Below, one piece after another: positions 8,806 to 17,284 of a stretch of 64,000 nucleotides of DNA (positions are counted from its first letter, which is position 1; each line of letters begins with the position of its first letter). The notes under the pieces were generated by a model, which was not told the DNA's origin, ran no database searches, and worked only from the letters and a program-made list of their open reading frames with translations. Made by a program: the position numbers and the translations under genes. The DNA comes from an uncultured Rhodocyclaceae bacterium (GTDB taxonomy: Bacteria; Pseudomonadota; Gammaproteobacteria; Burkholderiales; Rhodocyclaceae): the NCBI GenBank assembly GCA_907163075.1, contig CAJQTY010000001.1, positions 3,224,001 to 3,288,000 on the forward strand, given 5' to 3'.

Positions 8806-9243
8806 ATGGCCAACCCCGCTTCACTCCCGTTCTCTGAAGCCATCGACTTCTACAAGTCGAAGATCAAGCTACCATCGTCCGGATGGACAGACATCTGGCA
8901 GGAACAGCTCTTCGTGAAGGGTAGCGACAAGGAAGGCGACAACTTCAAGTGGCTGGCCGAGCCGGAGAAAGCCGACCGCCTGAAGTACATCAACCTGCTG
9001 GCCATGACACTGATCGAGCCGGATGAAATCTGGTGGGCCTGGGAAAAGGATGCCGGCGACCTGGCCAAGTGGCGCTTGAAACGGCAGTACGTGAAGGCTT
9101 TCGAGATCGATGGCGACGGCCGGTATGGCGTCGGTGTGTTCGAGTGGTCGAAAGCGGGATAGACGGGCGCTACGGTCTTCCCGGCCAGCAAAGAGAAGTA
9201 TTTCGACCGGCAGCGCATCGGCTGCCTGATCTGGAAAAAGTAA
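8806..9243 (+). pseudogene. Mu-like prophage nuclease-domain protein (PBECR type), amber mutant
   Basis: The frame opens MANPASLPFSEAIDFYKSK and runs through LAMTLIEPDEIWW...LKRQYVKAFE, matching the phage barnase/EndoU/colicin-E5/RelE-like nuclease domain found at the end of Mu F-like head proteins. The reading frame reaches TAG at 9160-9162, then continues in the same frame as TGATVFPASKEKYFDRQ...GCLIWKK to TAA at 9241. The family normally reads G-W-T-G at this point, so the TAG is most simply a Trp codon (TGG) mutated to amber. The upstream head-protein part is missing, so the gene is truncated as well as interrupted. Confidence 0.65.
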
Positions 9244-9261
9244 CGCGGCCATGGGGCCGCG
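9244..9261. other. GC-rich perfect hairpin in the prophage remnant
   Basis: CGCGGCC-ATGG-GGCCGCG forms a 7-bp stem with a 4-base loop directly after the nuclease-remnant stop codon. There is no T-run, so it is not a canonical terminator; it may be a relic of the phage intergenic region. Confidence 0.4.
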
Positions 9262-9326
9262 TCGCTTTGCGGATCAGATATGGTGCAGTAGCGCGAACGC
9301 CTTCTGACTGACCGCGAGGTAACTAT

Positions 9327-9870
9327 ATGCAATTTACGATTGAATTTCAAGCCGACCACCTAAGCGCCGTCATGGAGGTAGTCCGCCGAAATGCTCGGCA
9401 GCATCGGCGAATCACTGTTCCGGGTAAATCAGGAGCGCCACGATCAAGGTCTCGATCCGGAGGGCAAGGCCTGGGAACCGTTGGCCGCCTCGACCATTGC
9501 CGCCGGAGATCGTAAAGGGGGGCCGCTCAACAAAACCGGCCGCATGTTGGCCAATTTCCATTACCAGGTACAAGGCGACAATCTGCGCCTCGGCTTCGAC
9601 CAGGGCGACGGCTTCAAGGCCATCTTCCATCAGGACGGATCGCGCGCCCATGTAATCACGGCTCGGAAAGCAAAGGCGCTCAGTTTTGGCGGCATCTTCC
9701 GCAAGCGTATGAATCACCCCGGCCTGCCCGCGCGTCCCTTGGTTGGCTTCCCGGAAAGTGATCGCCAACTGGTCGGCGACGTGCTCGGCCAGCCGCCGGC
9801 CAGTCTTGTCATTGAAAACGCTGAAAAGTCGGGAGTGCTACTCGCAAAGCGGTACTGCCGACGTGAAAAG
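9327..9870 (+). pseudogene. Phage virion morphogenesis protein (Mu gpG-like), frameshifted
   Basis: The first frame gives MQFTIEFQADHLSAVMEVVRR, the usual N-terminus of Mu gpG-like virion morphogenesis proteins. The second frame gives MLGSIGESLFRVNQERH, then GKAWEPLAASTIA...LNKTGRMLANFHYQ and RKRMNHPGLPARPLVGFPESD, which are the conserved middle and C-terminal blocks (W-x-P-L, L-x-x-T-G-x-L, PARPFLGF). The frame changes near 9385-9395. After about 9800 the sequence no longer looks like the family. With the upstream nuclease remnant it marks a Mu-like prophage that has lost nearly all of its genes. Confidence 0.65.
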
Positions 9871-9913
9871 TTTGCAAGAAAACATTTCTCCGTTTACGCC
9901 GAGGATGTTCTCC

Positions 9914-11830
9914 TCAGCCGGATGCGGTCACCCGGTTACGACCGCCCGCCTTGGCCTCGTAGAGGGCAGCGTCAGCAGCCTGGATCAGTGCCAGACTGTC
10001 CACTTCGCCGCTCGTCGATATGGCGGCGCCGACGCTCACGGTGACCGGAATGCGCTGCTGTTCCCACATGAAGGAAGTTTTTTCGATCATCGAACGAATG
10101 CGTTCGCCGATCTGCAGTGCGACACGCAGGTTGGCGTTGGTCAGAATGGCGGCAAACTCCTCGCCACCGTAGCGGAAAACCATGTCCTCGGAGCGCGAAG
10201 CACGCCTCAGGATATCGGCCACCTGGCGCAGCACGGCATCGCCCGCGGCATGTCCAAAACCGTCGTTGATCCGCTTGAAGTGGTCGATGTCGAGCATCAG
10301 GCAGGCCAAGGGTGCGCCGCTGGATTGGGCGAAAACCAGCTCCGATGCCAGAAAGTCCAGCCCGTTGCGGCGATTCGGGAGTTGCGTCAGCGTGTCGGTC
10401 AAGGCATCCTGCAGGAGCCGCTTCTGGGCCACGGCAAACTCGTCGGTCGAACGCATGATCCCGATTCGTTCACGATGGATTTCTTCCTTCAAAATCAGCA
10501 TTCGAGCCGCCGTATTGAGGTGAACGCGCAGGGTCTGCGCATTGACCGGTTTGATCAGCACATCATCGGCGCCAGCGTCGATGATTTCCAGAATGCGATT
10601 TTCCTCGCGCGGCGTTGCCAGGAGCAGGACATAGCTCTCCTTGCCCGTCGTCGATTGGCGCAGGCTGCGGCAAAAATCGGCGGCCTTCAGAATCGGCATC
10701 GACATGTCGGCAATGATGATCTGCGCCGGCCGGCGCAAGGCCAGCGCCAGTCCGTCGGGCGAGTCGTCAATCAACACAGGTTGGTGGCCGAGATCCTCTA
10801 TTTGCTGCATCAGCGGCTTCAGCTCGGTCAGCGGGATGCCGATCAACTGAACGTTCAGGCACGGCGTCCGCATGCGCCGGTTTTCGGAGTCGGGCGCCGT
10901 GCCCATGCGCCGCATGGGTGGGCTGGCCGCCAGTATTTCGGCAAACGGCGGGATATCCTGTGTGCGCACCTGGAGCTTGGCTCCCCATTCGCGCCAGCGT
11001 TCCACCATCCGGTCGACCAGTTCGTTCAGCGCGTCGCCGCCTATCCCCAGGCGCGCTGCCCGGGCCAGCAGAGCGGGCAATAGTCCCCAGCGCGACTCCT
11101 CGTCGACCATGCACAGATGCGCCAACGAACTGGCAAAACTCAGCGAATGCGTCAGCGTCTGCACGCGGGAACCATCGGCAAAGCCGGCCGCTTCGGGATT
11201 TTCATGGTGAAAGGCGGCCTGAATGAGCACCTCCGGCAGACCCCACTCGTTGAGCATGCTGGCGGCAAGCTCGTGGTGGTCCAGGGAAAAACGCTCCTGC
11301 TCCAGTTGCGCCATATCGCCGCCGTGCTGCCGCACCATCAGCAGCAGGTCCGAGTACTCATCGGGAAAGAGCGAAGCCAGAGCCAGTTCGCCCACCCTGG
11401 ACAGCAAACCGACAGTGAATATTTCTTCACTCGTAATCTGGGCGAAATGGGCGAGTTCCTGGCAAGCGATGGCGGTGGCCAGAGAGTGTCCCCAGAAACC
11501 GTCATAATCGAATGCCGAGCATTGCCCGACCTTGTGGCCGTGCATGACGGAGAACCCGACGACCAGATCCCTTACGCGAAACGATCCGAGGGCGACGATG
11601 GCACGCTGCAGCGAAACAATAGGACGCGAGCGGCCAAAGGCCGCCGCATTTGCAAAATAGAGGATGCGCCCCGCAATGGCCGGGTCGGATTGAACCAGTT
11701 GTATCAGATCGGCGATGCGGAAATCATCCCGCTGCAGCAGACGGACGATCGATATGGCGATCCCCTTCGGAGAGGGCAACTTGCCTGTCGTCTTCAAGGC
11801 CGAGTAGCGGTCAGGGTCAATAAAACGCAT
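9914..11830 (-). CDS. HDOD - receiver - GGDEF signalling protein
   Basis: This 638-aa cytoplasmic protein has three modules. Residues ~15-215 form an HDOD domain (DPAIAGRILYFANAA, LLSRVGELALASLFP). Residues ~325-450 form a response-regulator receiver-like domain (IIIADMSMP with the phosphoacceptor Asp, DVLIKPV with the conserved Lys). Residues ~478-635 form a GGDEF diguanylate cyclase domain with an intact active site, FRYGGEEFAAIL, so it should make cyclic di-GMP. The order HDOD-REC-GGDEF in one chain is less common than each alone. No partner kinase is adjacent. It is a single gene on the minus strand, running toward the prophage remnant. Confidence 0.87.
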   Translation of the reverse strand: MRFIDPDRYSALKTTGKLPSPKGIAISIVRLLQRDDFRIADLIQLVQSDPAIAGRILYFANAAAFGRSRPIVSLQRAIVALGSFRVRDLVVGFSVMHGHKVGQCSAFDYDGFWGHSLATAIACQELAHFAQITSEEIFTVGLLSRVGELALASLFPDEYSDLLLMVRQHGGDMAQLEQERFSLDHHELAASMLNEWGLPEVLIQAAFHHENPEAAGFADGSRVQTLTHSLSFASSLAHLCMVDEESRWGLLPALLARAARLGIGGDALNELVDRMVERWREWGAKLQVRTQDIPPFAEILAASPPMRRMGTAPDSENRRMRTPCLNVQLIGIPLTELKPLMQQIEDLGHQPVLIDDSPDGLALALRRPAQIIIADMSMPILKAADFCRSLRQSTTGKESYVLLLATPREENRILEIIDAGADDVLIKPVNAQTLRVHLNTAARMLILKEEIHRERIGIMRSTDEFAVAQKRLLQDALTDTLTQLPNRRNGLDFLASELVFAQSSGAPLACLMLDIDHFKRINDGFGHAAGDAVLRQVADILRRASRSEDMVFRYGGEEFAAILTNANLRVALQIGERIRSMIEKTSFMWEQQRIPVTVSVGAAISTSGEVDSLALIQAADAALYEAKAGGRNRVTASG

Positions 11831-11987
11831 TGTGACGAACTCCGGTGCAGGACTACATCATAAACCCAAAGCGTTTTGTGAGTGATGCCTCTCGTTGCTA
11901 GATTTTCATTTCAAATGCCTACGACGTTCGCCACGACGATCTGGACTCCACCAATCTTCGCCCCCCGGCGCCGCTAAGGAATGTCCG

Positions 11988-12563
11988 TCAGCTGACTACG
12001 ATATGTCCGGCAATCCAGCGTTTGAAATCGATGATTTTTGGATCGTAGCGGTCGTAAGCCATCAGACTCTGCCCGAAAACGTAGGCGTAGAGCAGCAGGC
12101 TGCGGCTTTTCGCTTCGTCGTCGGATAGGCCCTTGGCGACGAAGAGCTTGCGGGCGCTTTCCAGCCGGTAGGTATCGACTTCCTCGACGATCGCACCGGC
12201 CTGCGCGTCGCGCCGCGCCCAGTCGCGCACGGCGAGTTCGATCGAGATGCCCTTGCGGTTGCGATTGCTGCTATACACCTCGATGATCCGGAGCAGTTGA
12301 TCGCCTTCATTGCCTGCCGCCGCGGTACTCTGCTTGTCGATATCGCGGATGCGGCCTTCCTTCCAGGTTTGCAGCACGGCGCTGAAGAGATCCTGGCGAT
12401 CCTTGAAGTGCCAGTAGAAGCTGCCCTTGGTGACGCTGAAGCGTTTGGCCAGGGCCTCGACCCGCATCCCCGCCATGCCTTCGTCGGCGAGTGCTTCGAT
12501 TGCACCGACGATCCACTCATTGCGATCGAGTTGGGTTCTCGGTTTCGATTTTTCCGGCTTCAT
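11988..12563 (-). CDS. TetR/AcrR family regulator, likely of etfBA and ETF-QO
   Basis: A 191-aa protein with the TetR N-terminal helix-turn-helix at residues ~15-60 (MAGMRVEALAKRFSVTKGSFYWHFKDRQDL) and a helical ligand-binding C-terminus. It is transcribed divergently from etfBA copy 1. Two palindromes of the form CCATAC-N6-GTATGG lie in the shared 163-bp gap, over a strong etfBA promoter, and a related site lies over the ETF-QO promoter. The simplest model is repression of ETF genes relieved by an acyl-CoA or related ligand; that is inference. The start gives a normal TetR length. Confidence 0.85.
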   Translation of the reverse strand: MKPEKSKPRTQLDRNEWIVGAIEALADEGMAGMRVEALAKRFSVTKGSFYWHFKDRQDLFSAVLQTWKEGRIRDIDKQSTAAAGNEGDQLLRIIEVYSSNRNRKGISIELAVRDWARRDAQAGAIVEEVDTYRLESARKLFVAKGLSDDEAKSRSLLLYAYVFGQSLMAYDRYDPKIIDFKRWIAGHIVVS

Positions 12564-12628
12564 CGCGCCTTTAATCTTTCAAGTAAAGCCATGCTAAGCT
12601 AGTATTTCAAACGAACGTTTTATGCGTA

Positions 12629-12657
12629 TTGACAGCAACCATACCGCACCGTATGCT
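12629..12657 (+). promoter_or_regulatory. Sigma-70-type promoter of etfBA copy 1
   Basis: TTGACA at 12629-12634, a 17-base spacer, and TATGCT at 12652-12657. Predicted transcription start is near 12664, about 63 bases before the etfB start codon. The first operator covers the spacer and part of the -10 box; the second covers the start site. Confidence 0.7.
12639..12656. promoter_or_regulatory. TetR-type operator 1 (etfBA promoter)
   Basis: CCATACCGCACCGTATGC is an inverted repeat with CATAC and GTATG arms separated by six bases. It overlaps the spacer and -10 region. Confidence 0.6.
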
Positions 12658-12660
12658 ATT

Positions 12661-12678
12661 CCATACCGTTCAGTATGG
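12661..12678. promoter_or_regulatory. TetR-type operator 2 (etfBA promoter)
   Basis: CCATACCGTTCAGTATGG is an inverted repeat with perfect 6-base arms and a six-base spacer. Its centre lies 22 bp from that of operator 1, two helical turns, so two dimers could bind the same DNA face. Confidence 0.65.
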
Positions 12679-12725
12679 TCTATTTTCCGGTCAGGCATCA
12701 ACGATGTCAAACAAAGGAGAAAAAA

Positions 12726-14400
12726 TTTGAAGATCCTCGTTTCCGTCAAGCGGGTAGTAGATTACAACGTCAAAGTTCGCGTCAAGGCGGACGGGACTGG
12801 TGTTGATGTCGCCAATGCCAAGATGTCGATGAATCCTTTTGATGAAATTGCCGTTGAAGAAGCGGTGCGTCTGAAGGAAGCTGGAATTGCGACCGAAGTC
12901 GTGGCCGTTTCTGCGGGTATCGCCAACTGCCAGGAAACGCTGCGCACGGCGCTGGCGATCGGCGCCGACCGCGGCATCCTGATCGAAACCGACGTCGAAC
13001 TGCAGCCTCTCGCCGTAGCCAAACTGCTCAAGGCCGTGTGCGAAAAAGAACAGCCGCAGATCATTATTTGCGGCAAGCAGGCCATCGACGACGACGCCAA
13101 CCAGACCGGACAGATGCTCGCTGCACTGATGGACTGGCCGCAGGCCGCCTTCGCCTCCAAAGTCATCGTAGCGAACGGCAAAGCGACGGTAACACGCGAA
13201 ATCGACGGCGGCCTCGAAACAATCGAAATCGCCTTGCCCGCGGTAATCACCACCGACCTGCGCCTCAACGAACCGCGATATGCGACGCTCCCCAACATCA
13301 TGAAGGCCAAGAAGAAACCGCTGGAAACCCTCACGCCCGAAGCCCTGGGCATTGATGTTTCTCCCCGTTTGAAGACCCTCAAGGTAGCTGAACCGGCGAA
13401 GCGTGCGGCCGGTATCAAAGTGGCCGATGTCGCTGAACTGGTCGCCAAACTGAAGAATGAAGGAGTAATCGCATGAGTTGCCTGGTTATCGCCGAACACG
13501 ACAACACCTCGCTCAAGTCCTCCACACTCAATGCCGTCACGGCCGCGGCAAAGATCGGAGGAGAGCTACATCTTCTCGTCGCCGGATGCGCTTGCACTTC
13601 CGTTGCCGACAGCGCCGCACGAATCGTCGGCGTGACCAAGGTACTGCTGGCCGATGCGCCGCACTACGCAGATCAATCGCCGGAAAACATTGCAGCGCTG
13701 GTCCTGGCCCAGGCTACCGGCTTTAGCCATGTGCTCGCGCCCGCAACGACAGCGGGCAAGAATTTGATGCCACGTGTCGCCGCCAGGCTCGATGTCGCCC
13801 AGATTTCTGAAATTGTAGCGATCGAGTCGGCCGACACCTTCGTGCGCCCGATCTACGCCGGCAACGTACTGGCGACGGTGCAGTCATCCGATGCGGTCAA
13901 GGTCATCACCGTGCGCACCACCGCGTTTGAGGCGGCTGGCGAAGGTGGCTCGGCCGCCATCGAGAAGGTCACCGCGCAGGCTGATCGGGGCCAGAGCAGG
14001 CTGGTTTCCCGCGAGCTGACCCAATCCGCGCGCCCCGAACTGGCGGCGGCCAAGATCGTTGTTTCCGGTGGGCGTGGTCTGGGCAGCGGCGAGAGCTACC
14101 ACCGAGTCCTTGAACCGCTGGCCGACAAGCTCGGCGCCGCCATGGGTGCGTCACGCGCGGCGGTCGATGCCGGCTACGTACAGAACGATTACCAGGTCGG
14201 ACAAACCGGCAAGATCGTTGCGCCGCAACTCTACATCGCGGTCGGCATTTCCGGCGCCATCCAGCATCTGGCGGGAATGAAGGAAAGCCGTGTGATCGTG
14301 GCCATCAACAAGGATGCCGATGCGCCGATCTTCCAGGTCGCCGATTATGGACTCGTCGGCGATCTTTTCGAGCTTGTGCCGGAACTGACCGCAGCGCTGT
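12726..14400 (+). repeat. 1,675-bp exact duplication, copy 1 (etfBA)
   Basis: Bases 12726-14400 match 19406-21080 with an offset of 6,680 and no difference that I could find. The identity begins one base before the TTG start and ends at the first base of the etfA stop codon (TGA here, TAG in copy 2). The flanks on both sides are unrelated. Confidence 0.9.
12727..13476 (+). CDS. etfB: Electron transfer flavoprotein beta subunit, copy 1
   Basis: The 249-aa small subunit of ETF carries electrons from acyl-CoA dehydrogenases to ETF-QO and holds AMP. The start is TTG at 12727, after an AAAGGAGA site, giving the family N-terminus [20 protein letters not shown]; an ATG at 12622 would add a leader that covers the promoter. 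Typical blocks are [44 protein letters not shown] and a [10 protein letters not shown] near the end. The stop overlaps the etfA start (ATGA). Gene order etfB-etfA-acyl-CoA dehydrogenase implies a role in fatty or organic acid oxidation. Confidence 0.95.
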   Translation: MKILVSVKRVVDYNVKVRVKADGTGVDVANAKMSMNPFDEIAVEEAVRLKEAGIATEVVAVSAGIANCQETLRTALAIGADRGILIETDVELQPLAVAKLLKAVCEKEQPQIIICGKQAIDDDANQTGQMLAALMDWPQAAFASKVIVANGKATVTREIDGGLETIEIALPAVITTDLRLNEPRYATLPNIMKAKKKPLETLTPEALGIDVSPRLKTLKVAEPAKRAAGIKVADVAELVAKLKNEGVIA

Positions 14401-14402
14401 GA
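13473..14402 (+). CDS. etfA: Electron transfer flavoprotein alpha subunit, copy 1
   Basis: The 309-aa FAD-binding subunit pairs with EtfB. The N-terminal domain is followed by the C-terminal FAD domain with the signature block [12 protein letters not shown], then [37 protein letters not shown] and [20 protein letters not shown], all normal for functional EtfA. It is translationally coupled to etfB, and 33 bases separate it from the acyl-CoA dehydrogenase. The protein is identical to copy 2. Confidence 0.95.
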   Translation: MSCLVIAEHDNTSLKSSTLNAVTAAAKIGGELHLLVAGCACTSVADSAARIVGVTKVLLADAPHYADQSPENIAALVLAQATGFSHVLAPATTAGKNLMPRVAARLDVAQISEIVAIESADTFVRPIYAGNVLATVQSSDAVKVITVRTTAFEAAGEGGSAAIEKVTAQADRGQSRLVSRELTQSARPELAAAKIVVSGGRGLGSGESYHRVLEPLADKLGAAMGASRAAVDAGYVQNDYQVGQTGKIVAPQLYIAVGISGAIQHLAGMKESRVIVAINKDADAPIFQVADYGLVGDLFELVPELTAAL

Positions 14403-14435
14403 CTTGTCGGATCTTGATTCTTACAGGAGAATGAA

Positions 14436-16223
14436 ATGAGCGAATACCGTGCCCCGATCCGTGAAATGCAGTTCGTGCTCAAGGAGTTGGCCGGGCTTGA
14501 CGAAGTCGCGCAGTTGCCGGGCTGCGAGGAGGCCGCTGCCGATGTGGTCGACGCCGTGCTGGAGGAAGCCGCCAAGTTCGCCGAGGGCGTCCTGTCGCCG
14601 CTCAACGTGGTCGGCGACCGCGAGGGCGCACAATTTCAGGACGGTCAGGTGACGATGCCGAAGGGCTTCAAGGAAGCCTACAAGCTGTTCGCCGAAAGCG
14701 GGTGGACTGCGCTCGGCAGCGAGACGGAGTGGGGCGGGCAAGGTTTGCCGAAACTGGTCGCGACGCCTGTGAGCGAAATGTGGAAGTCGGCCAACCACGC
14801 CTTTGCGCTGTGCCCGCTGCTGACCGGCGGGGCGATCGATGCGCTGGTGCTCTCCGGGTCCGACAAACTCAAGCAGACCTACCTGGAGAAGATGGTCGCC
14901 GGTGAGTGGACGGGAACGATGAACCTCACCGAACCGGGCGCGGGGTCCGATCTGGCCGCCGTGCGCACACGCGCCGAACCTCAGGCCGACGGCAGCTACA
15001 AGATTTTCGGCCAGAAAATTTTCATCACCTATGGCGAACACGACATGGCGGACAACATCATCCACCTCGTGCTGGCGCGCACGCCGACGGCGCCGGAAGG
15101 CGTCAAGGGAATCTCGCTGTTCATCGTGCCGAAGTTCATGGTTGACGACGCAGGACGTCTGGGTGCGCGCAACGACGCCTGGTGCGCATCGATCGAGCAC
15201 AAGCTGGGCATTCACGCCAGCCCGACGGCGGTGATGGCCTTCGGCGACAAGGGCGGCGCCATCGGCTACCTGGTCGGCGAGGAGAACCGCGGCCTCGAAT
15301 ACATGTTCATCATGATGAACGTCGCGCGCTTCGGCGTCGGCATGGAGGGCGTCGCCGTTTCCGAGCGCGCCTACCAGCGCGCGCGCGACTACGCCAAGGA
15401 ACGCGTGCAGGGTACCGACATCGGCGTGCGCGGCAGCGTCAAGGTGCCGATCATCGTGCATCCTGACGTGCGCCGAATGCTCATGAGCATGAAGGCCAAG
15501 ACCGAGGCCAGTCGCGCGCTGGCCTATGTCGTCGCCGGCGCGCACGACAAGGCGGTGCATCACCCGGATGCCGCCGTGCGCAAACAGCATCAGGCCTTTG
15601 TTGACCTGATGATCCCGGTGGTCAAGGGCTGGAGCACCGAGATCGGCATCGAGGTGGCATCAACCGGAATCCAGGTCCATGGCGGCATGGGCTACATGGA
15701 AGAAACCGGAGCCGCGCAATATTTGCGCGATGCCCGTATTTCAACGATTTACGAAGGTACGACAGGCATCCAGGCCAACGATCTGATCGGCCGCAAGATG
15801 GCGCGTGACGGCGGAGCGACGTTCAAGGTCGTGATCGGCTTGATGCGCGCGCTCGATGCCGATCTGGCCCGTCACGATGGCCTCGCCGCCATCCGCCGTC
15901 GATTCGCGGCCGGGGTCGATGCGCTGACCAGCGCCGGCGAGTGGATTGTCGCCACCTATGCCGCCGACGTGCGTGCTGCGTCGGCCAGTGCCGTGCCGTT
16001 CCTGACGCTGTTCGGCATCGTTGCCGGCGGCTGGCAGATGGCGCGTGCGGCGCTTGTCGCGCAGGCCAGGATCGATGCGGGCGACAGCGATCCGTTCTAC
16101 CCGGCCAAGATCGCCACGGCGCGTTTCTTTGCCGACCACCTGCTGTCCCAGGCCGACGGTCTGGCCAGTTCGGTAACCGACGGCGCGGCCGGCGTGATGG
16201 CCTTGGCCGAAGAACAATTCTGA
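14436..16223 (+). CDS. Acyl-CoA dehydrogenase (595 aa, DmdC-like)
   Basis: This FAD enzyme makes a 2,3-double bond in an acyl-CoA and reduces ETF. Its length, an extra N-terminal segment of ~40 residues and a C-terminal extension place it with the 590-600-aa group that includes 3-methylmercaptopropionyl-CoA dehydrogenase (DmdC); many members act on other substrates. Visible motifs are MNLTEPGAGSDL (FAD/substrate), GQKIFITYGEHD, GGMGYMEETGAAQYLRDARI and the catalytic Glu in IYEGTTGIQ. An AGGAGA site precedes the ATG. It is the third gene of the etfBA operon and is followed by a terminator. Confidence 0.9.
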   Translation: MSEYRAPIREMQFVLKELAGLDEVAQLPGCEEAAADVVDAVLEEAAKFAEGVLSPLNVVGDREGAQFQDGQVTMPKGFKEAYKLFAESGWTALGSETEWGGQGLPKLVATPVSEMWKSANHAFALCPLLTGGAIDALVLSGSDKLKQTYLEKMVAGEWTGTMNLTEPGAGSDLAAVRTRAEPQADGSYKIFGQKIFITYGEHDMADNIIHLVLARTPTAPEGVKGISLFIVPKFMVDDAGRLGARNDAWCASIEHKLGIHASPTAVMAFGDKGGAIGYLVGEENRGLEYMFIMMNVARFGVGMEGVAVSERAYQRARDYAKERVQGTDIGVRGSVKVPIIVHPDVRRMLMSMKAKTEASRALAYVVAGAHDKAVHHPDAAVRKQHQAFVDLMIPVVKGWSTEIGIEVASTGIQVHGGMGYMEETGAAQYLRDARISTIYEGTTGIQANDLIGRKMARDGGATFKVVIGLMRALDADLARHDGLAAIRRRFAAGVDALTSAGEWIVATYAADVRAASASAVPFLTLFGIVAGGWQMARAALVAQARIDAGDSDPFYPAKIATARFFADHLLSQADGLASSVTDGAAGVMALAEEQF

Positions 16224-16288
16224 GAAAACGGATGTTCAGCGCCGAGACGAGAAAAATTGTCCCGGCGCCCGCTGCTCTTTGACTGCTC

Positions 16289-16329
16289 AAATCTCCCTGC
16301 ATGAGTTTAGAATGAAGGGAGATTTTTTT
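16289..16329 (+). terminator. Rho-independent terminator of the etfBA-acd operon
   Basis: AAATCTCCCT (16289-16298) pairs perfectly with AGGGAGATTT (16316-16325) and runs into seven T residues. It lies 65 bases after the acyl-CoA dehydrogenase stop and upstream of the HDOD gene's start, which argues against longer versions of that gene. Confidence 0.85.
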
Positions 16330-16347
16330 GATTTGAAGGAGTGCCGA

Positions 16348-17208
16348 GTGACTCAATCGATACATGAAGCTGCCGAAGGATTCCGCAATGCGCTCGCGGG
16401 GGCGAAAATCGGCGAACTCAGTTTTCCGACCAATCTTGATGCCAGCCGGCGGGTGCTGAGGGCGGTGGAGAATCCGGATCTCGGGGTGAATGACCTGGCC
16501 AAGATCGTTGTTTCTGAGCCCCTGTTGTCGGCCAAGGTGGTTCGACTCGCCAATTCGGTGGCCCTCAATCCGGGCAACAATCCGGTTCGCGATGTCGTGC
16601 AGGCGGTCCTGCGCGTCGGAATGGCGCCGATCAAGTCGCTGGCCATGGTGCTGATCGTCGATCAGTTGCGGCATACGCAACGCCACAGCGCTTGCCGTGA
16701 CCTCTCCAATCGCTTGTGGGAGCGTGGCGTTCATGTGGCCGCGCTGGCTTACGTTCTGGCCCGAAAGCTGACGCGCATCAATGCCGACGAAGTCATGTTC
16801 GCCGGCATCGTGCGTGATCTCGGCCGTTTCTACATGCTTTCGCGGGCGGCCGACTACCCGGCGCTGCTGCAGGATAAGGTCGTGCTGGCCGAAACGATCA
16901 ATGACCTGGCGGACCCGGTTACCGAAAAAGTGCTCGGCGCGCTCAACCTGCCGGCTTCGGTGATGGACGCCGTACTCGCCTCGCGGAATTACGGCGGCAC
17001 CATGCCACCGGCGACGATGGGTGATCTTCTCTTCGTCGCCAGCGTCGTCTCGCCGCGTCCCGATCCGTTCGACGAACTCGATGCGCGGGTAACTCCGGTG
17101 GCCGACGGCGCCGCTGCGATGGGCCTCGATCAAAGCCTGGTGACCGAGGTGATTTCGGCTTCCGGCGACGAGATATACTCGATAGTCATCGCGCTGGAAG
17201 AGTACTGA
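16348..17208 (+). CDS. HDOD domain protein
   Basis: A 286-aa protein made mostly of one HDOD domain (residues ~15-210; VSEPLLSAKVVRLANSVA, ADEVMFAGIVRDLGRFYML), a non-catalytic relative of HD phosphohydrolases used in signalling. The GTG at 16348 is chosen because an AAGGAG site lies six bases before it and because the upstream ATG codons fall inside the terminator hairpin. It lies between the etfBA-acd operon and ETF-QO but seems to be its own unit. No output domain follows, so it probably acts through a partner. Confidence 0.78.
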   Translation: MTQSIHEAAEGFRNALAGAKIGELSFPTNLDASRRVLRAVENPDLGVNDLAKIVVSEPLLSAKVVRLANSVALNPGNNPVRDVVQAVLRVGMAPIKSLAMVLIVDQLRHTQRHSACRDLSNRLWERGVHVAALAYVLARKLTRINADEVMFAGIVRDLGRFYMLSRAADYPALLQDKVVLAETINDLADPVTEKVLGALNLPASVMDAVLASRNYGGTMPPATMGDLLFVASVVSPRPDPFDELDARVTPVADGAAAMGLDQSLVTEVISASGDEIYSIVIALEEY

Positions 17209-17284
17209 GCGAGTACTGTGCGAGTAGTACTGAGCAGAGGCGAATTACCGGGCGGCAACTTGCTGCCCGGTGTGTCGCCGCCGG

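Noticed and set aside
9743-11083. 446-aa plus-strand frame
   Set aside because: Antisense to the HDOD-REC-GGDEF gene.
12762-13499. 245-aa minus-strand frame opposite etfB (and its twin at 19442)
   Set aside because: Shadow; useful only because its identity in both copies supports nucleotide identity.
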